64,000 bases of DNA from Gigaspora margarita. Taxonomy: Eukaryota; Glomeromycota; Glomeromycetes; Diversisporales; Gigasporaceae. The translations under genes and the position numbers were made by a program. The stretch is taken from positions 119,883 to 183,882 of the forward strand of contig WTPW01003022.1 of the NCBI GenBank assembly GCA_009809945.1, given 5' to 3'. A model generated the notes under the pieces. It saw nothing but the letters and a program-made list of their open reading frames with translations, was not told the origin of the DNA and made no database searches. The stretch's first letter is position 1; each line of letters starts with the position of its first letter. Below are positions 10,905-23,587 of the stretch, piece by piece.

Positions 10905-11008
10905 AGGCCACACAAAGTTTTTTTTTAAAAAAAAAAACTTCCAACCCTCCTATCTGAATTTTGACCACCAGTTTATACAAACGAAAATTAATTTTGTGTG
11001 GTCTAAAA
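10905..11008. mobile_element. Short MITE with TTAGGCCACACAAA ends
   Basis: The left end reads TTAGGCCACACAAAG, the right end TTTTGTGTGGTCTAAA, its inverse with few changes. About 100 bp, with a poly(T)/poly(A) core. No target duplication seen. Confidence 0.5.
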
Positions 11009-11279
11009 TGATTATTAAATAAGAAAAAACTTTGATTTAAAATTTTTAAATTTATTATTTTTATTTAACTCTTTAAAAATTAATCTCGTACATTACAAAA
11101 AATTAGACTATTTGTCCATTACTATATTTTAAATTTACTATATTAAGGACAATAGTTTTTGTTCCATCCTTTTAAAGACCAGACTGACTAGTCCTGAGGT
11201 GGACCAAAGTACTAGCAGCTTTGGTCAGACTTATTAACAGCCTTACAATTGTCATGTGCGTGTAATGATGTTCGATTAT

Positions 11280-11283
<4 letters not shown>

Positions 11284-11316
<33 letters not shown>

Positions 11317-11823
11317 TACAACCGAGACCTGCTCGTAGTTCTTTTATTAAATTTTCCGAACAAATACATATTATTTTACATAATAGGATCTATTCTAAAT
11401 TTTCCCAGAACTTTGAACTCAGACTACCAAATTAATGATGCACCTGTGGCCAAGAGTTGGCTAAGTAGGACACAAGTCCTATAATAGACTTATTTTCCAA
11501 GTTTTAACCTCGAACTTCGAATCCCACCAGCCAACACAGCCAGGTCTCCGAAAAATGCCGCCAGGAGTTCGTGACTTGATCTTCACTACGTCTCGTGACT
11601 TCGGTTATACAAATCATAGATCAAAACTAACAAGTTCGGCCTCGCGGGGTTTGTTATACCAATTACTATATTAAGTCTATCCATTGATGTCCTGGGTCCC
11701 TGTCTTCCCACAGTGTTTCAGTTCCCTAATAAGAATTGACGTTTGCCACCTACGGGACTTGAACCGGTAACCTTCCGATTTGCAGCCTCGGAGCATAACT
11801 GCTATGCTATCAGACCCGAGGTC
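11284..11823 (-). mobile_element. tRNA-headed SINE (540 bp) with a 14-bp target duplication
   Basis: On the minus strand the element starts with a tRNA-like head whose B-box reads GGTTCAAGTCCC and which has an anticodon-arm-like hairpin. It continues through a GC-richer body and ends in about 28 A residues, seen as poly(T) at 11284-11310. It is flanked by a perfect 14-bp direct repeat GTTCGATTATTTCT (11270-11283; 11824-11837), typical of LINE-driven target-primed insertion. It is not a functional tRNA gene. It lies inside the Helitron2-like element and is therefore younger or was carried with it. Confidence 0.8.
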
Positions 11824-11837
11824 GTTCGATTATTTCT

Positions 11838-13345
11838 GTATTAACATTACAGTATATGTTCTTGATTTCTAGAACATACTTGTTAAATGTATTATATGCC
11901 ATGTTTATCATTTATATCTATTTATTTAGCACTTATGTTTATTTGATTGTTTGTGCTGATAATGTACTAATATATACCTAAATTAATAACTATAAAAGGT
12001 AAACTATGTAGATCAGTGACTTTAATACGTTAGTAATTATAGTAAACAAAAATAAGATTTGCTGCTATACGAAAAAAAATAAAATTCCTAGTAATTAACA
12101 GGTTTTAACTTCAATGCTAATTTAATAGTTGTGTTATATTTGCTTACTATATATATTATCTCTATGATTAAAGTCTATATATTATAATGATCAAAATTTC
12201 CTTATTAAGCTAGACTTGAATATAGAATCATGTATTCTATTAAGGAAAAAATGTAAGTAGATTTGGAGAAAGTGGTTAATTATAGCTAAATCTTGTATTT
12301 TATTGCAGCGAATTGATTAGCTAAATACTTGATTGGATCATTCTGCCCTTCTACCAAAGCATACTAAATTATATTTTAAATTGATTTTAGTTTAATACTA
12401 ATCTTGATATTTGTTTGCTTCTTATCTATATATGAATGCAAGTGCTCTGTTCTAATTTAAACTAAAACCAGCTTAAAATTACAATGTTCACAAATCATTT
12501 TGCATATAATATTTAATATCTACATGTTATACAAAAATGATTACTATATAAGCTAATATGTATACTAAAACATGCAGTTCTGTTTTATTCTAAATCAGAT
12601 TTTTTAATTATTATTCGCTATTCATTGTTATTCCTTTCTAGTATTACTATACCTGTCCTTTTTTAGAAATTTTAACATTAAATAAAGAAATATCCAGATC
12701 TAGATACATCGGTTCTAGATATCTGCACTTCCGTGCTATAAGCTAATCTCTCTTTTGATAAACTAATTCTTCTTTCATTTTTAATACTTTTAATAATAAA
12801 ATATCTGATACTTATACAGAATCAAATCTTTCTATTTGTAATTTAGAACTAATTTGGATCTGATTTATGATATTAATAAACATATAAATCTAGATTTTAA
12901 TATAATCTTTGTCTAACAAAGCAATTGAAAAAATCATAGATAATCATTGATTGAATTAAGTATCTTGTTACTTTTGGTTTCAGTTCAAAAAAATTCTAAA
13001 TACCCTATAAAGATTCATAAAAATTTATAATTGTGCTACAAAATAAAATAGTTTTTACTAGTATGTAAAATCAATTTATATTCTTAATATAGAGAATTTA
13101 TATTTATATAATCTATTTAAAATTTGATTAGTTTTCTTAAAGCACAGCAAGAACATTGAATTACACATACTGTTTCTTATATAAATTGTGAATGCCTGGC
13201 TACATGCTATTTCTATATTGTACTTTTTAACTAATCCATTATTTTATAATATTAATTGTGTTATACTTATTATACTATCACAGAATTTGTTATCTGTTTC
13301 TAATTAACATTTTATATTTCTTGCTTTACTGCTTATTACATCAAT
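11838..13345. other. No gene recognised upstream of the Rep-helicase relic
   Basis: AT-rich non-coding DNA with no inverted repeats or frames that I could support. Confidence 0.5.
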
Positions 13346-15439
13346 ATGAGTACTATTAAAACCAGAGAAGAAACTAGAAAAAAAATAGAGAATAACAAAA
13401 ATGTAATAGAACAAATGCAAAGTTTTGTAAATAGAAAATAGCAATTCTAAACATCATATGAGATTTCTTCGTAAAGAGCAAAAACTTAAAAGGATAGCAG
13501 ATCATCTTGCTAAAGATGAACAAGCTAAAGCTACAAACTTTTCTTTACACATATTAGAATTGGATGAAAATTTTAATATCTCAAATGAAAAACATTCTAA
13601 CTGTCCACAAATTGTTGATTCAAATATAGCAAAAAATGCTTTATCTGAATTTTGCAAAAGGACTAGCTTGGAAAATCTAAGAGAGTTTGCATGTGCTATC
13701 TGTTCAAGAATGTATTGCATTATAAATTTTAAAGAAATTTATACAAAAATATCAATCTTTCATTAATAAAGGCACCAATTCATCTTACTGTATCATTTTT
13801 TGAAATAGATTTTGTTTATGCTCATCCACATTTTGATAATATTGGGTTTCAAGTTCTTCTTGATCGTTCTGGCTTTATTTACCCAAAAGATGAAAGTCAA
13901 AATAGCAACAATCCTCAGATTCATGATAATCCATTTAAATTATGTATTTGTAATTACTGTTATAGTTATCTAAAAAAAAATAAACAACTACTATTATCAT
14001 TAGCAAATAATATGTGAATAGGTCCTACACCAATGTGCCTTGAAGATTTAACTTTCCCAGAGCAACTTTTAATTTTACTAGCTTATCTATGTGTAAATAT
14101 TATACAATTGACAAACAGAAAGTACACACATCATAAAATCAAAGCCCATATAATAACATTGCCTCAAAATCTAGCATCTTTGTTAAAGGTCTTACCTTTA
14201 CCAATTTTTAAATTGAGTGAATATTTAAAAGTAGTATTTATTGGACAAGGAATTCCTGCAAATAATCATCTTAAAAAAGTACTTCAAGTTCAAAAAAGCA
14301 AAGTAAGCTCTGTACTACATTGGCTTTTTGAACACAATATTTTGTTTAAACAATTTAAATTTAATAAAAATGCACTAGAAAACCTGCCTGAAAGTAAAAT
14401 TCCTGAATCATTATTAACAACAACTTGTATAAATATTGATTCACGCAAAGTAGAACACTATACTGGTTATAGTTATGATCCCCTAAATGATAATAATGAA
14501 TCTAGTAGTGATACTAATAATAAACATAATTCAGTTAATATTGATAACAAAATTAACAAGGCATGCAATTTAGACCTTCTGGTTTTGTGCATGCTGACAA
14601 TGTTCCAGTATCTGAAGATGAATTAATATAACTTTCTATGCTCAAACTTATCAACAAATCTAATCAGCAATTTCAAAACCAAATATTAGCTAATAATATA
14701 GATAAAGAAATAGAATCTAAAAATTTCCATACTCCAATTATATGTATGCCACATGGTAATGAACCATTAAATGAATACAGAAATGCATCACTATTTCCTA
14801 CTAGATTTCCTGTACTTTTTTTCTATGGTGTAGGTGGTCATGAAGGCCGAATTCCATGTGTTTTATTAAAAGATTATCTTAATTGTCTTATGCATCATCA
14901 TGATCCAAGATTTCATCAACACTGTTCATTTCTTTTTGTTGCTTTTAATATTTTGTTTCTTTTAAATGCTCAGCTAATTTGCTTTCATCAATTAAAGCTA
15001 ATGATATACAATTAGCTATTAATCAAATACAAAATAAACAAAATATAACTAATCCTGCAATTCTTGAATTATTACTAAATGTTAATTCTGCTAGTTCTAA
15101 ATTAATGGATCATTTCAATCACACTAGCTTATGCGCAATGAAATATTTGCTACTACAATATGTGATAGCATGCCTGTATTATTTATAACAATAAATCCAG
15201 CTGATTTGCATAGTCCAATAGGTATATTATATGCTGGCAAAGAAATAGATTATAATAAATTATTATCTGAAAATTTTCCAAAGGCTACTGAATGTGCTCA
15301 GCTTGCTCATTTAGTTTTTCTGCTGTTGCAAAATATTTTAATCTTATAATTTCTTGTATTTAGAAACTATTATTGGGTATAGTAAAAAAGAAGGTGGAGT
15401 TTTTGGATATGTAAAAAATTATTATGGAGTTGTTGAATA

Positions 15440-15480
15440 TCAGGATCATGGAACCCTTATTGTCATTTACTATTATGGCT
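15440..15480 (+). other. HUH nuclease motif disrupted by a one-base deletion
   Basis: The frame reads EYQDHGTL and then leaves the Helitron pattern. Adding one base near 15458 would give the expected HCH-type metal-binding motif and continue in the frame that follows (CHLLLWLHSSLNP). This break alone would abolish the nickase. Confidence 0.6.
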
Positions 15481-18413
15481 TCATAGTTCTCTTAATCCAA
15501 TTGAATTACATCAAAGGCTTAAAAATGAAGCATTTGGTCAATGTTTACTTACATATCTTAATAAAATTATTAAAGAAGATATTAGTTATTTTAATAACAA
15601 TAATATTATACATGATGAAATACTTGAAGCAGAATACAAAATGGCAAAAACAATTCAAGAAAAATGAATGCATCCATTATTTTTTCCAATTCCAAATCCT
15701 GATTTATCTTTCTTTGATAAAAAATTTTATTTAGATTTGCTTGCAATTACTAAATGCACTTTATTTCATTACTGTACTCAAACATGTAAAAAGTACAATT
15801 GTGGATTACAATAAAATTGTAGATTTGATTTTGCTAGAGAATTAGTTGATCCTCCTGGTCTTATTTTTGCAGAACAGGGTATTATTGCACTTTAGCATAC
15901 TAATGCTTTTATTAATAATCATTATCCATATATTACTGCTACATTTCAAGAAAACAATGACATTAAATTTATTTCAGCTAGGAAATTTTTATTAGCATAT
16001 ATTTACTATATTACTGAATATATCACAAAGGCTAATCTAAATACTCATAGTTCATTCTTGTTGTGCTCAGCTATATTAGAAAATTATTTAAAAAAAGCTT
16101 CTAATAATACTCTTGATATAATAGATCATTCTCGCAAGTAAGTTGTAAAGTTTCTTAATAAAATGGCAGCTCAAACAGAATTTACTAGTCCACAAATATC
16201 AGCATATTTGTTAGGAATTAAAGATGATTACACTCCATGCAAGTTTACTCATATATATATTCAATCAATTGAACATTATTTAGTTAGTGAATGGGCTAAA
16301 TATCAAAATATTTTTGATAAACTATCTTTGGATAACTTTGAAGCAATTGATGATAATAAAAAAGAGCTATATTCTACTAATAAATCTATTAATTACTTCT
16401 TTTAATGGAAATTTAATAGCAACTAATCTTTGTGTTGTCTACCAATTTAGAGGTTCTTTATTACATAATTTGTGTCTTTATGATTATGCTTCTACTATTC
16501 AAAAAGTTCCTATTACTTCACATAATTTATCAATGTTAGCCATTCAACCTTCAAGAGATAATACTAGGCCTGTTGGTCTTTTTTTTTCAGGGTTATGACT
16601 TTACTGATGAGCAAATTCATGAACATGAAAATATACATCCACAATGTAAAACTCATTTGCAAATGCACTGTAAACATGGAACAGAAAGAATAGCTATACT
16701 ATGTGGTAAAGGTGTACCAAAAAAAGATGATGTTGAAAATACTAAACATTATGGATTATGTATTCTTCTTCTTTTAAAACCATGGAAAAATGTTCATAAT
16801 CTTCAAAAAAATTATAACTCATGGTCAGAAGCCTGCTGCTCTTTTCTAACTAGTTCTTTATTATCCCCAAAATTAAAAACAGTTATTAATAATATAGAAT
16901 TAATACATAAATGTTCGAAGAAACTACATTGGAATGTGTGTTAAGACAAAAAGCAAAAATTGATCTATTATAGGCTAAAATTCTACAAGTTGATCATTCT
17001 CAAACTGAATTTGATTCTAATAATGATATTGATGTTTTTGCTAATAAAAATATTAAAGAACTAAATTCTCTATGTGAAGATTCAACATTACAACTTAATC
17101 CAATACAAGTAATTAGATCAGGTTTAAATAATATAAATATGGTGATGTTGCAATGACCTATTTACGTATTAGAGGTAGATTTCTTTTAAATAATTATTAT
17201 TCTTTTAATTCATATACTATACCTAATCCTATTAAAAATTATAATTTGATTGAAGAAAATGGTATTTGCTTGAGTAACAATTATGATAATAGTCTTGTTA
17301 AAACTTGGCAAGATATAATTTCAGCTCAAAAAAATTTACTCAAGATCAATCTCTTAATAATAATATAAACATTTTTGCTAAAAATTATCATTCTTCTAAA
17401 GCAAAAATAAATGATAATAGTACAGATTTTTTAGAACAATGTGCATTAGGATTAAATGATGAACAATGAAAAGCTTACTTTCTTGTATTTGACTATCAAA
17501 AAAGAAATCAACCTAATAATAGTATAAAACTTGCTTAATTATTACTATTTCTATCTGGTGCAGGTGGTGTTGGAAAATCAAAAGTTATTGATGCAATATG
17601 TGCCTATTTTAATCTCACAGGTCAAAGTAACTCTATTATTGTTCTTGCTTCTACAGAAATTGCTGCAGCAAATATAAATAGATATACTATTCATTTTGCA
17701 TATAGTTTTGGATTTGAAGAATCTTACAATAATAATAATAATCCAACTAGTAATTCTTTACACAAATTACAAGAATTTTGGAGTAATATAGAATATATAA
17801 TTATAGATGAAATCTCAATAATTGGTCAATCTCTTCTTGCCTGTTTTCATACTTTTTTAAAAATTGTTAAATCATCTAATACAACTGCTCCTTTTGCTGG
17901 TCTTAATATTCTTTTTTTAGGAGACTTTATGCAACTACTACCAGTTCTTGATCCTGCATTGTATGCTCCAAGTAAAGTAACTAAAATTGGGTTATCTTTT
18001 GATTTACAAAGTTCTAATAATGATGAAACAAATACTACTTCTAAAAAATGCAAACATCATTTAAATAACTCCTCAATTAATAATCATACTGTAATGAATG
18101 CTATAGGAAGAAACTTATGGCTGAGTATAAAAAAATGTTGTAATTTTAAAAAATTCAATGTGTCAAATAAATAACCCTTTTTATGCAAATATTTTAAATG
18201 ATTTACATACTGGAAATCTAAATGAATATCAGCAAAAAGCATTATGATCAAGGATAATTAGTAATGATACAATAAAAAGTCATGAATGGGAAAATGCTAC
18301 TTTTTTAGTTACAAGAAATAATTTACATGTACAATTAAATCTTGATTCTGCTATAGAATTTGCTTACAAACAAAATCAACTACTTATATATTCCTACTCA
18401 AAAGATACTTATT

Positions 18414-18638
18414 GTTGCAGCTGATACTGAAAATGGCTGATGCTGAAATTCTGACCTATTTTGATACAAATTTTTTAAAAAATTTTTTGGGTAATTTTGA
18501 CAGTTTTTTTTTAGGGTTGGGTTAGGGTTTAGGGTTAGAATTGAATATTAAAGAGTATAGGTAGATTTTAGCAGGGCATATATTTTCAAATCATGACCCC
18601 AAATTTCAGCATCAGCCATTTTCAGCATCAGCTGCAAC
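18414..18638. mobile_element. MITE U, copy 1 (225 bp), TSD ACTTATT
   Basis: Ends GTTGCAGCTGATACTG and the inverse CAGCATCAGCTGCAAC, followed inside by a second inverse pair ATGGCTGATGCTGAA. A 7-bp duplication ACTTATT (18407-18413; 18639-18645) flanks it. Deleting the element and one duplication restores an open helicase frame (KDTYYQKLL). The core contains TTTAGGGTTAG-type telomere-like repeats. A second copy in the opposite orientation lies at 34188. Confidence 0.85.
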
Positions 18639-19330
18639 ACTTATTATCAAAAACTTTTAACCGGAAGTATACATAAAAAGTTCTTATCAATCTCTGATAC
18701 TAAAGAAACTGCACTTCCTGGAATTTTACCACTTACTATTGGAATGAAAGTTATTATAACTGTAAATATATGCATTAGTAATGGCTTAGCAAATGGTACT
18801 ATGGGATTAGTCAGACAAATAATTCTTGAAGAAAACTCAATTAGTCCATTCTCTCAAAAAGAAAAAACAACTACACTTACAAAACCTCCTAAATATGTTT
18901 TTATAGAGCTAATTGATCTAAAATTAAACATATTTAACAATTTACTACCTAATTATGTACATATATATTCAATAAAACAAAGTTGTATATATAACATACA
19001 AAAATCTAATGGAACTAATATACAAAAAAGTTTTCAAAGGCTCCAACTTCCTTTAATACCAGCTTATGCTTTTATAGATTTTAAGTTCCAAGGTCATACT
19101 TTAGAAAAAACAGTAGTTGATTTATCAGGCAATAGCACATGCAATAGTGCATATGTTATGCTTTTATGAATGCAAAAATTAAATGACCTACTAATTTATG
19201 GCCATTTAATGAAATAATATTAGATAAAAAATTGCCTTCAGCTCTTATTGCAGAAATAGATCATTTAAATAAATATGCAAAAAAAACCAGAAAACTAGAC
19301 TACTGGTCTGACAGTACTAAATTTTTTTAA

Positions 19331-20145
19331 ATTTTTTTTTTTACAAAAACACCAATTTCTATTTCTTTTTTATATAAATTATAACATTTGTATTTTTCTT
19401 TTATATATTAAACTAGTATATATTTTTTCTTATTAACAATATATATATTGCATACTGCAGAAGTTACAATTAACATGAATATAAAACATAGATCCATCTT
19501 TTATCTACTAATTATTATATAAAATATATATATGTATATAATAAAAAAATGCCCATTAGATAAATTAATTTAAATATATCTTATAAAATTTATTACTATT
19601 TGTAAACTACTTTTAAGAATCAAATTACTATAATTTCTGTTTTTCTTAATTTTTATGAATACTATATTTAGTATCTATAAAAAGTTAAAAATTTTGTTAT
19701 TAATTTCAAAAATCTTTGTATATTGATTCTGATATAGTAAAGAAGTTCAAATCTGTATTACAGTATTTTAAACAAAATATAATATCTTAATACTTCTATA
19801 TTTAAAAATCATATTCTTATAATCATATATTAATATCTATTCAATCAAAATCATTATGCATATTCATATTACTTATAGACCAATATGCACCTCTATGCAA
19901 AAAAATATCCCAACCCTAAAACTTTTGATAGTGGAATAGGTTATTTAAAAATATATTATTTAACAAGCAGCTCATTAAACAATTAATTATATTATTTTTA
20001 GAGCATAAAATTTATTTTTAACAATCCAAAAACATTATTAGTAGACCCAGACTAATCTAAATAATAATCTAAAAGATTTTAAAATAATTTAATAATTTAA
20101 TACAATTTTATTAAATCCTTCTTGTATAATAATATAAAATAAGCC
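19331..20145. other. No gene recognised
   Basis: AT-rich DNA downstream of the helicase stop; no frame or repeat supported. Confidence 0.5.
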
Positions 20146-20153
20146 CTCATTAA

Positions 20154-20437
20154 TAGGATTTCTCAAATTCAAATCAAATCAAATATTGGATCAATTTAAT
20201 TTGATCAAATCAAATTGACTCTGATTTGAATTTGATTTGATTCAAATATTTGGATTTGAATTTGATTTCAATTTGAATTTTTAATACCAATTTTCAAATC
20301 AAATCAAATATTTGTCAAATCAAATCAAATTTGTCAGATTTGAATTGGATCAAATCAAATATAGTCAAATTTGAATTTGAATTTGATCAAATATTTGATT
20401 CAAATATTTGAAGTTCAAATCAAATTGCGGAACCCTA
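20154..20437. mobile_element. hAT-like MITE C, copy 1 (284 bp), TSD CTCATTAA
   Basis: Flanked by a perfect 8-bp duplication CTCATTAA (20146-20153; 20438-20445). Ends TAGGATTTC and GGAACCCTA. The body is almost entirely CAAATCAAAT / ATTTGATTTG in both orientations. Copy 2 at 62293-62576 has exactly the same length and a different perfect 8-bp duplication. Confidence 0.9.
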
Positions 20438-20675
20438 CTCATTAAATCAAACAATCGCCCTAATAATTCATTAGACCAATTAATAAAAATAAAATTTTAA
20501 GCTAAATTTAATAACTCTATTCATATTCCAATATACACTAATTTGCCTATATAAATACATAAAATATTTATATGCCTAACTTATATCCTATTATAAATTA
20601 ATCTTAAACTTGAATATATCCAATATTGGAAATTTAATATTCTCAATATTCTCAAGAACCTAACTATTAAGCTTC

Positions 20676-21465
20676 TGCAACATTTACCTGTGCAATTTCA
20701 TAATTTTTGAAGGCTATAAAACCAATGTTATACAATTGATGCTTTCACCAACATTGTTATGTGAAATTAGCATATTAACCCACTTTCAAACAACATACTT
20801 TATTTATATCTCACATGTGCTTGCTGCTAACAGGTTTTTAAAGTCAGATGGTTATAGACTCAGTCCAACCATCAAGCCATACCTATCTGGCTTAAAATGC
20901 CTGCTGCTAGCAGCAAGCACACATAAGGTATAAATAAAGCATTTTTTGAAAATGAATTTATCATGCTGATTCCACATATTGATTTCAGTTCAAATATCTA
21001 TTGTGCAACAATTATTTTGCAACCTTCAAAAATACTGAATTACACAGTTAATTTTTGCTAAGCCTTTACAAAAATTACCTGTGCGATTTCTGAACTTTGA
21101 AACTACATATCCAATATTACACAGTTGATGCTTGAACTGAAATCAGTATGCAGAATTACTACAATAAATCCACTTTCAGAAAACATGCTTCGTTTATACC
21201 TCACGTATGCTTGCTACTAGAAGCTCACCTTTAAAGTCAGACAGGTGCTTGCCTGAGGGCCAGTCTGGGCCTGTACGCATCTGACTTTGAATGCCTAATT
21301 CTAGCATCAAACGTACATGAGGTATAAATGAAGCATGGTTTCCAAATGATTTATCATGCAAATTCCACATAACAATTTTAGTTCAAGCATCAATTGTGTA
21401 ATATTAGTTTTATAGCCTTCAAAAATTCCAAAATCACACAGGTAATTTTTGCAGAGGCCTAATTT
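20676..21465. repeat. Two tandem palindromic elements of about 390 bp
   Basis: Each copy (about 20676-21055 and 21066-21465) has arms of about 190 bp that are inverse of each other, sharing TTACCTGTGCNATTTC, TTGATGCTT, CTTTATTTATACCTCA and TGCTTGCT. They look like foldback MITEs in direct tandem. Copy ends are approximate. No coding sense. Confidence 0.65.
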
Positions 21466-21469
21466 TTGC

Positions 21470-22869
21470 ACAAGCCTACTAACCATACCTTAATTTAAAC
21501 ACTTTATATTAACACTTACTGAATATACATATTTAATTTAATTAACTTTTGTTGTATACATAAGTTTGTAACAATCTTTAACATTCTAATTAACATTGCC
21601 CTTACTAATTACAATTACAATATTAACTAAACTCACTATACTACAATCATTGAACTATAAAAATTAACATTATTAAGAAGATTAACCAATTATCTTTTAT
21701 TTTTTTGTTCCTTATATACACATCATTCAACTTTTAATTAGTTGCATCATAATTTCCCATACATCATAATTATCTTATATAATATTTAATTTATAAGTTT
21801 CCTTATATGATTTTTGCATCCTATCTTAATTATTTACAACATTTAATAATAAATTCTAACTAACTCTAAATAATCAATATTCTTTATTTTGATCAATATA
21901 TGCATGTTCATTCTAGAATCTTTTGATCAGAGAGATAAGTACTATTATTATTATTCTATTATTATTATTGTTATTAAATTCTCATTGCAGCCTCTTTTTC
22001 ACAGCTCAAATTTTTATTATTTACTTTACACTACTACGTATCATGAACCTAAATTTCACTATTGAACCATTCTTCACCATTACATTATTCATATCCAGAA
22101 AAGACTTTACAAAGTTGACAGTGTGAAAAAAGATCATTAATTCAATTTTGAAGAATTTTATTTTTAAATAGTACATATTACACTAATACAAATATAAAAT
22201 TTTTTGATAAAAAATAAACCATACAATTTTCAATAAAAGTTAAAAAAAATTACTCTTCACTATTACACTATTCATGTGTTTTTTGCCATAACTTAAGAAT
22301 TACATACATTACATTTATATTATGCAAAATTGTATTGTAATTTTAATTAATGCATATTATTATACCAAGGCTTAAAAGTATGACCATATATCAATCAATA
22401 ACAATTACTGTATTGAAAATATTTAATTTTTAAAAATATACCAAGTACTATAATAGTTTAGCCAATATTACCACTAAACTATCTAAAAAACTTACTATCA
22501 TTAATTATATAAAATTTAATAATTAAGCCTGTTTTAGATAATGTTTATAATATAGCATCGTTCAATATCCTGTATATCTCAGTATTATATAACATATCTT
22601 CCCATCAGCCAATAAATTACCTTTATATACGGTAATATCTGCTAAATAAAATGCAGTTTTATACGCAATATTACAAATCAAATGTTTACTTAACATTATC
22701 CCAAATCATGATCCTAGTACTCTAATATACGTGTCATTAAAGTTATAAAATTTCGAATAACATTTAAAGCCATTCAAAGATTATTTAATTTTGACCGTTG
22801 AAAATATAAGTTTATACATTAAATATTTTTATATTATTAAAGTAATACATGTTTCTATAAAGACCACAA
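21470..22869. other. No gene recognised
   Basis: AT-rich 3' part of the Helitron2-like element. A short frame at 21923 is low-complexity and not supported. Confidence 0.5.
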
Positions 22870-22914
22870 ATTACGTTCCTGGTTTTGGCGCGACTGCGTC
22901 GCGCAGCTACCTTA
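22870..22914 (+). repeat. 3' end of the Helitron2-like element: internal inverted repeat and terminal hairpin
   Basis: ATTACGTTCCTGGT (22870-22883) is the inverse of the 5' end. After TTTG comes GCGCGAC-TGC-GTCGCGC (22888-22904), a perfect 7-bp stem with a 3-nt loop, very GC-rich against its surroundings. About 10 nt (AGCTACCTTA) complete the element. A diverged relative of this block lies at 54029-54069. Confidence 0.8.
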
Positions 22915-23400
22915 TTTTATATTTCTAAATTGATGCACAAAAGTTTATTATATATGTTTGCATCCATTGATTAAAAAAAAAAAAATTAAAGACTACCAGA
23001 CAAATATTTTTTGAATAAAACAAATCTTTAGAATCCGAAACCATCTTATTACTGCCACTAACAAAGGTTATCTTTAAATATAGTAGTACTCCTCAATAAA
23101 CACTCAGTTTGTTTAAAAAAAAAAAAAACAATAAAAAAAAAAAACAGTAATAATGAAAAAAAAAAACAGATAAAACACGAAAGAAAAAGTTGAAAAATTT
23201 TCAATTTTCCAGAGGATTGTAACATGTAATTGCACTCTCGATTGATGGTAATACTATCCTATTTTATTTTTACTTTTCTTGTATCTCTCGAGATTTACTC
23301 AATTTTTGTCTCAACCTTGCTTGTATTTTATTCTTTATTCTTCGGAATGTTTCATAATCTTATATATTTACAAATCCCACATCCTAATTTCATCCTAATA
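22915..23400. other. 3' flank of unit 1, third part, up to a deletion junction
   Basis: It aligns with 26685-27170 and 43410-43850 (blocks GAAACCATCTTATTACTGCC and TTTTCCAGAGGATT). At about 23398 the alignment stops and, without spacer, Sel1 repeat DNA begins. The junction therefore joins the tail of one unit to the interior of the next Sel1 gene. Confidence 0.75.
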
Positions 23401-23404
23401 TAGT

Positions 23405-23587
23405 GTTGGATATTGTTATCAAAATGGAATTGTGGTTGAAAAGGATGAATATAAAGCATTCATTTATTATCAAAAATCTGCAGAAATGGGTGACGCTGAT
23501 GGAATGTCACATGTTGCAGAATGTTATCGAAATGGAATTGGAATAACAAGGGATTTGCATAAAGCAAAATACTGGTATCAAAGGTAA
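23405..23587 (+). pseudogene. Truncated Sel1-repeat gene, unit 2 (last 60 codons)
   Basis: Open frame starting VGYCYQNGIVVEKDEYKAF and ending KAKYWYQR, equal to the last one and a half repeats of the Sel1 genes in units 1 and 3. The head, promoter and all other repeats are gone at the 23398 junction. The 3' flank after the stop is conserved, so this is a 5' truncation. Confidence 0.85.

Larger units (their letters stand above)
13346..19330 (+). pseudogene. Rep-helicase gene of the Helitron2-like element, heavily broken
   Basis: Fragments in several frames line up in Helitron order. First is a Lys-rich start (MSTIKTREETRKK). Next comes a region like DUF6570 (CNYCYSYL, then PTPMCLEDLTFPEQL, about 13930-14400). 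Then NEYRNASLFPTRFPVLFFYG leads into a Helitron_like_N section (LFITINPADLHSPIG, about 15180-15240). The Rep core contains YGVVEYQDHGT followed by a damaged HUH motif, and further on YITEYITK (about 16010), the Tyr-Lys motif. Finally there is a Pif1-type SF1 helicase with GAGGVGKSK (Walker A, 17557-17583), IIIDEIS (Walker B), LFLGDFMQLLPV, LPLTIGMKVII, AYAFIDFKFQGHTLEK and AYVML, ending LDYWSDSTKFF. More than ten stops and frameshifts and a 225-bp MITE (18414-18638) rule out function. The family nicks and unwinds DNA for rolling-circle transposition. Confidence 0.9.
7879..22914 (+). mobile_element. Helitron2/Helentron-type element, about 15 kb, decayed and carrying later insertions
   Basis: The 3' flank of unit 1 stops at GACATAT (7878) and resumes at TTTTATATTTCTAAAT (22915); units 2 and 3 keep the two parts joined (26671-26695; 43385-43410). 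There is no target duplication. The 5' end starts with ACCAGGAACATAGT. Its inverse ATTACGTTCCTGGT (12 of 14 matching) lies not at the 3' terminus but at 22870-22883, followed after 4 nt by a perfect 7-bp hairpin and about 10 terminal nt. Asymmetric inverted repeats plus a 3' hairpin are the described architecture of Helitron2/Helentron elements. The Rep-helicase relic at 13346-19330 has the expected orientation. A SINE, a 7-bp-TSD MITE and a hAT MITE inserted later. The boundary is good to about 4 nt. Confidence 0.85.

Noticed and set aside
11750..11823. tRNA gene on the minus strand (also 51790-51870)
   Set aside because: B-box-like and hairpin features are present, but the cloverleaf is incomplete and each sits at the head of a longer element with a poly(A) tail and target duplication, so they are SINE heads.
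20736..20933. Small open frame with LAANRF and LLLAAST
   Set aside because: It lies in one arm of a palindromic element and its repeat copy does not keep the frame.
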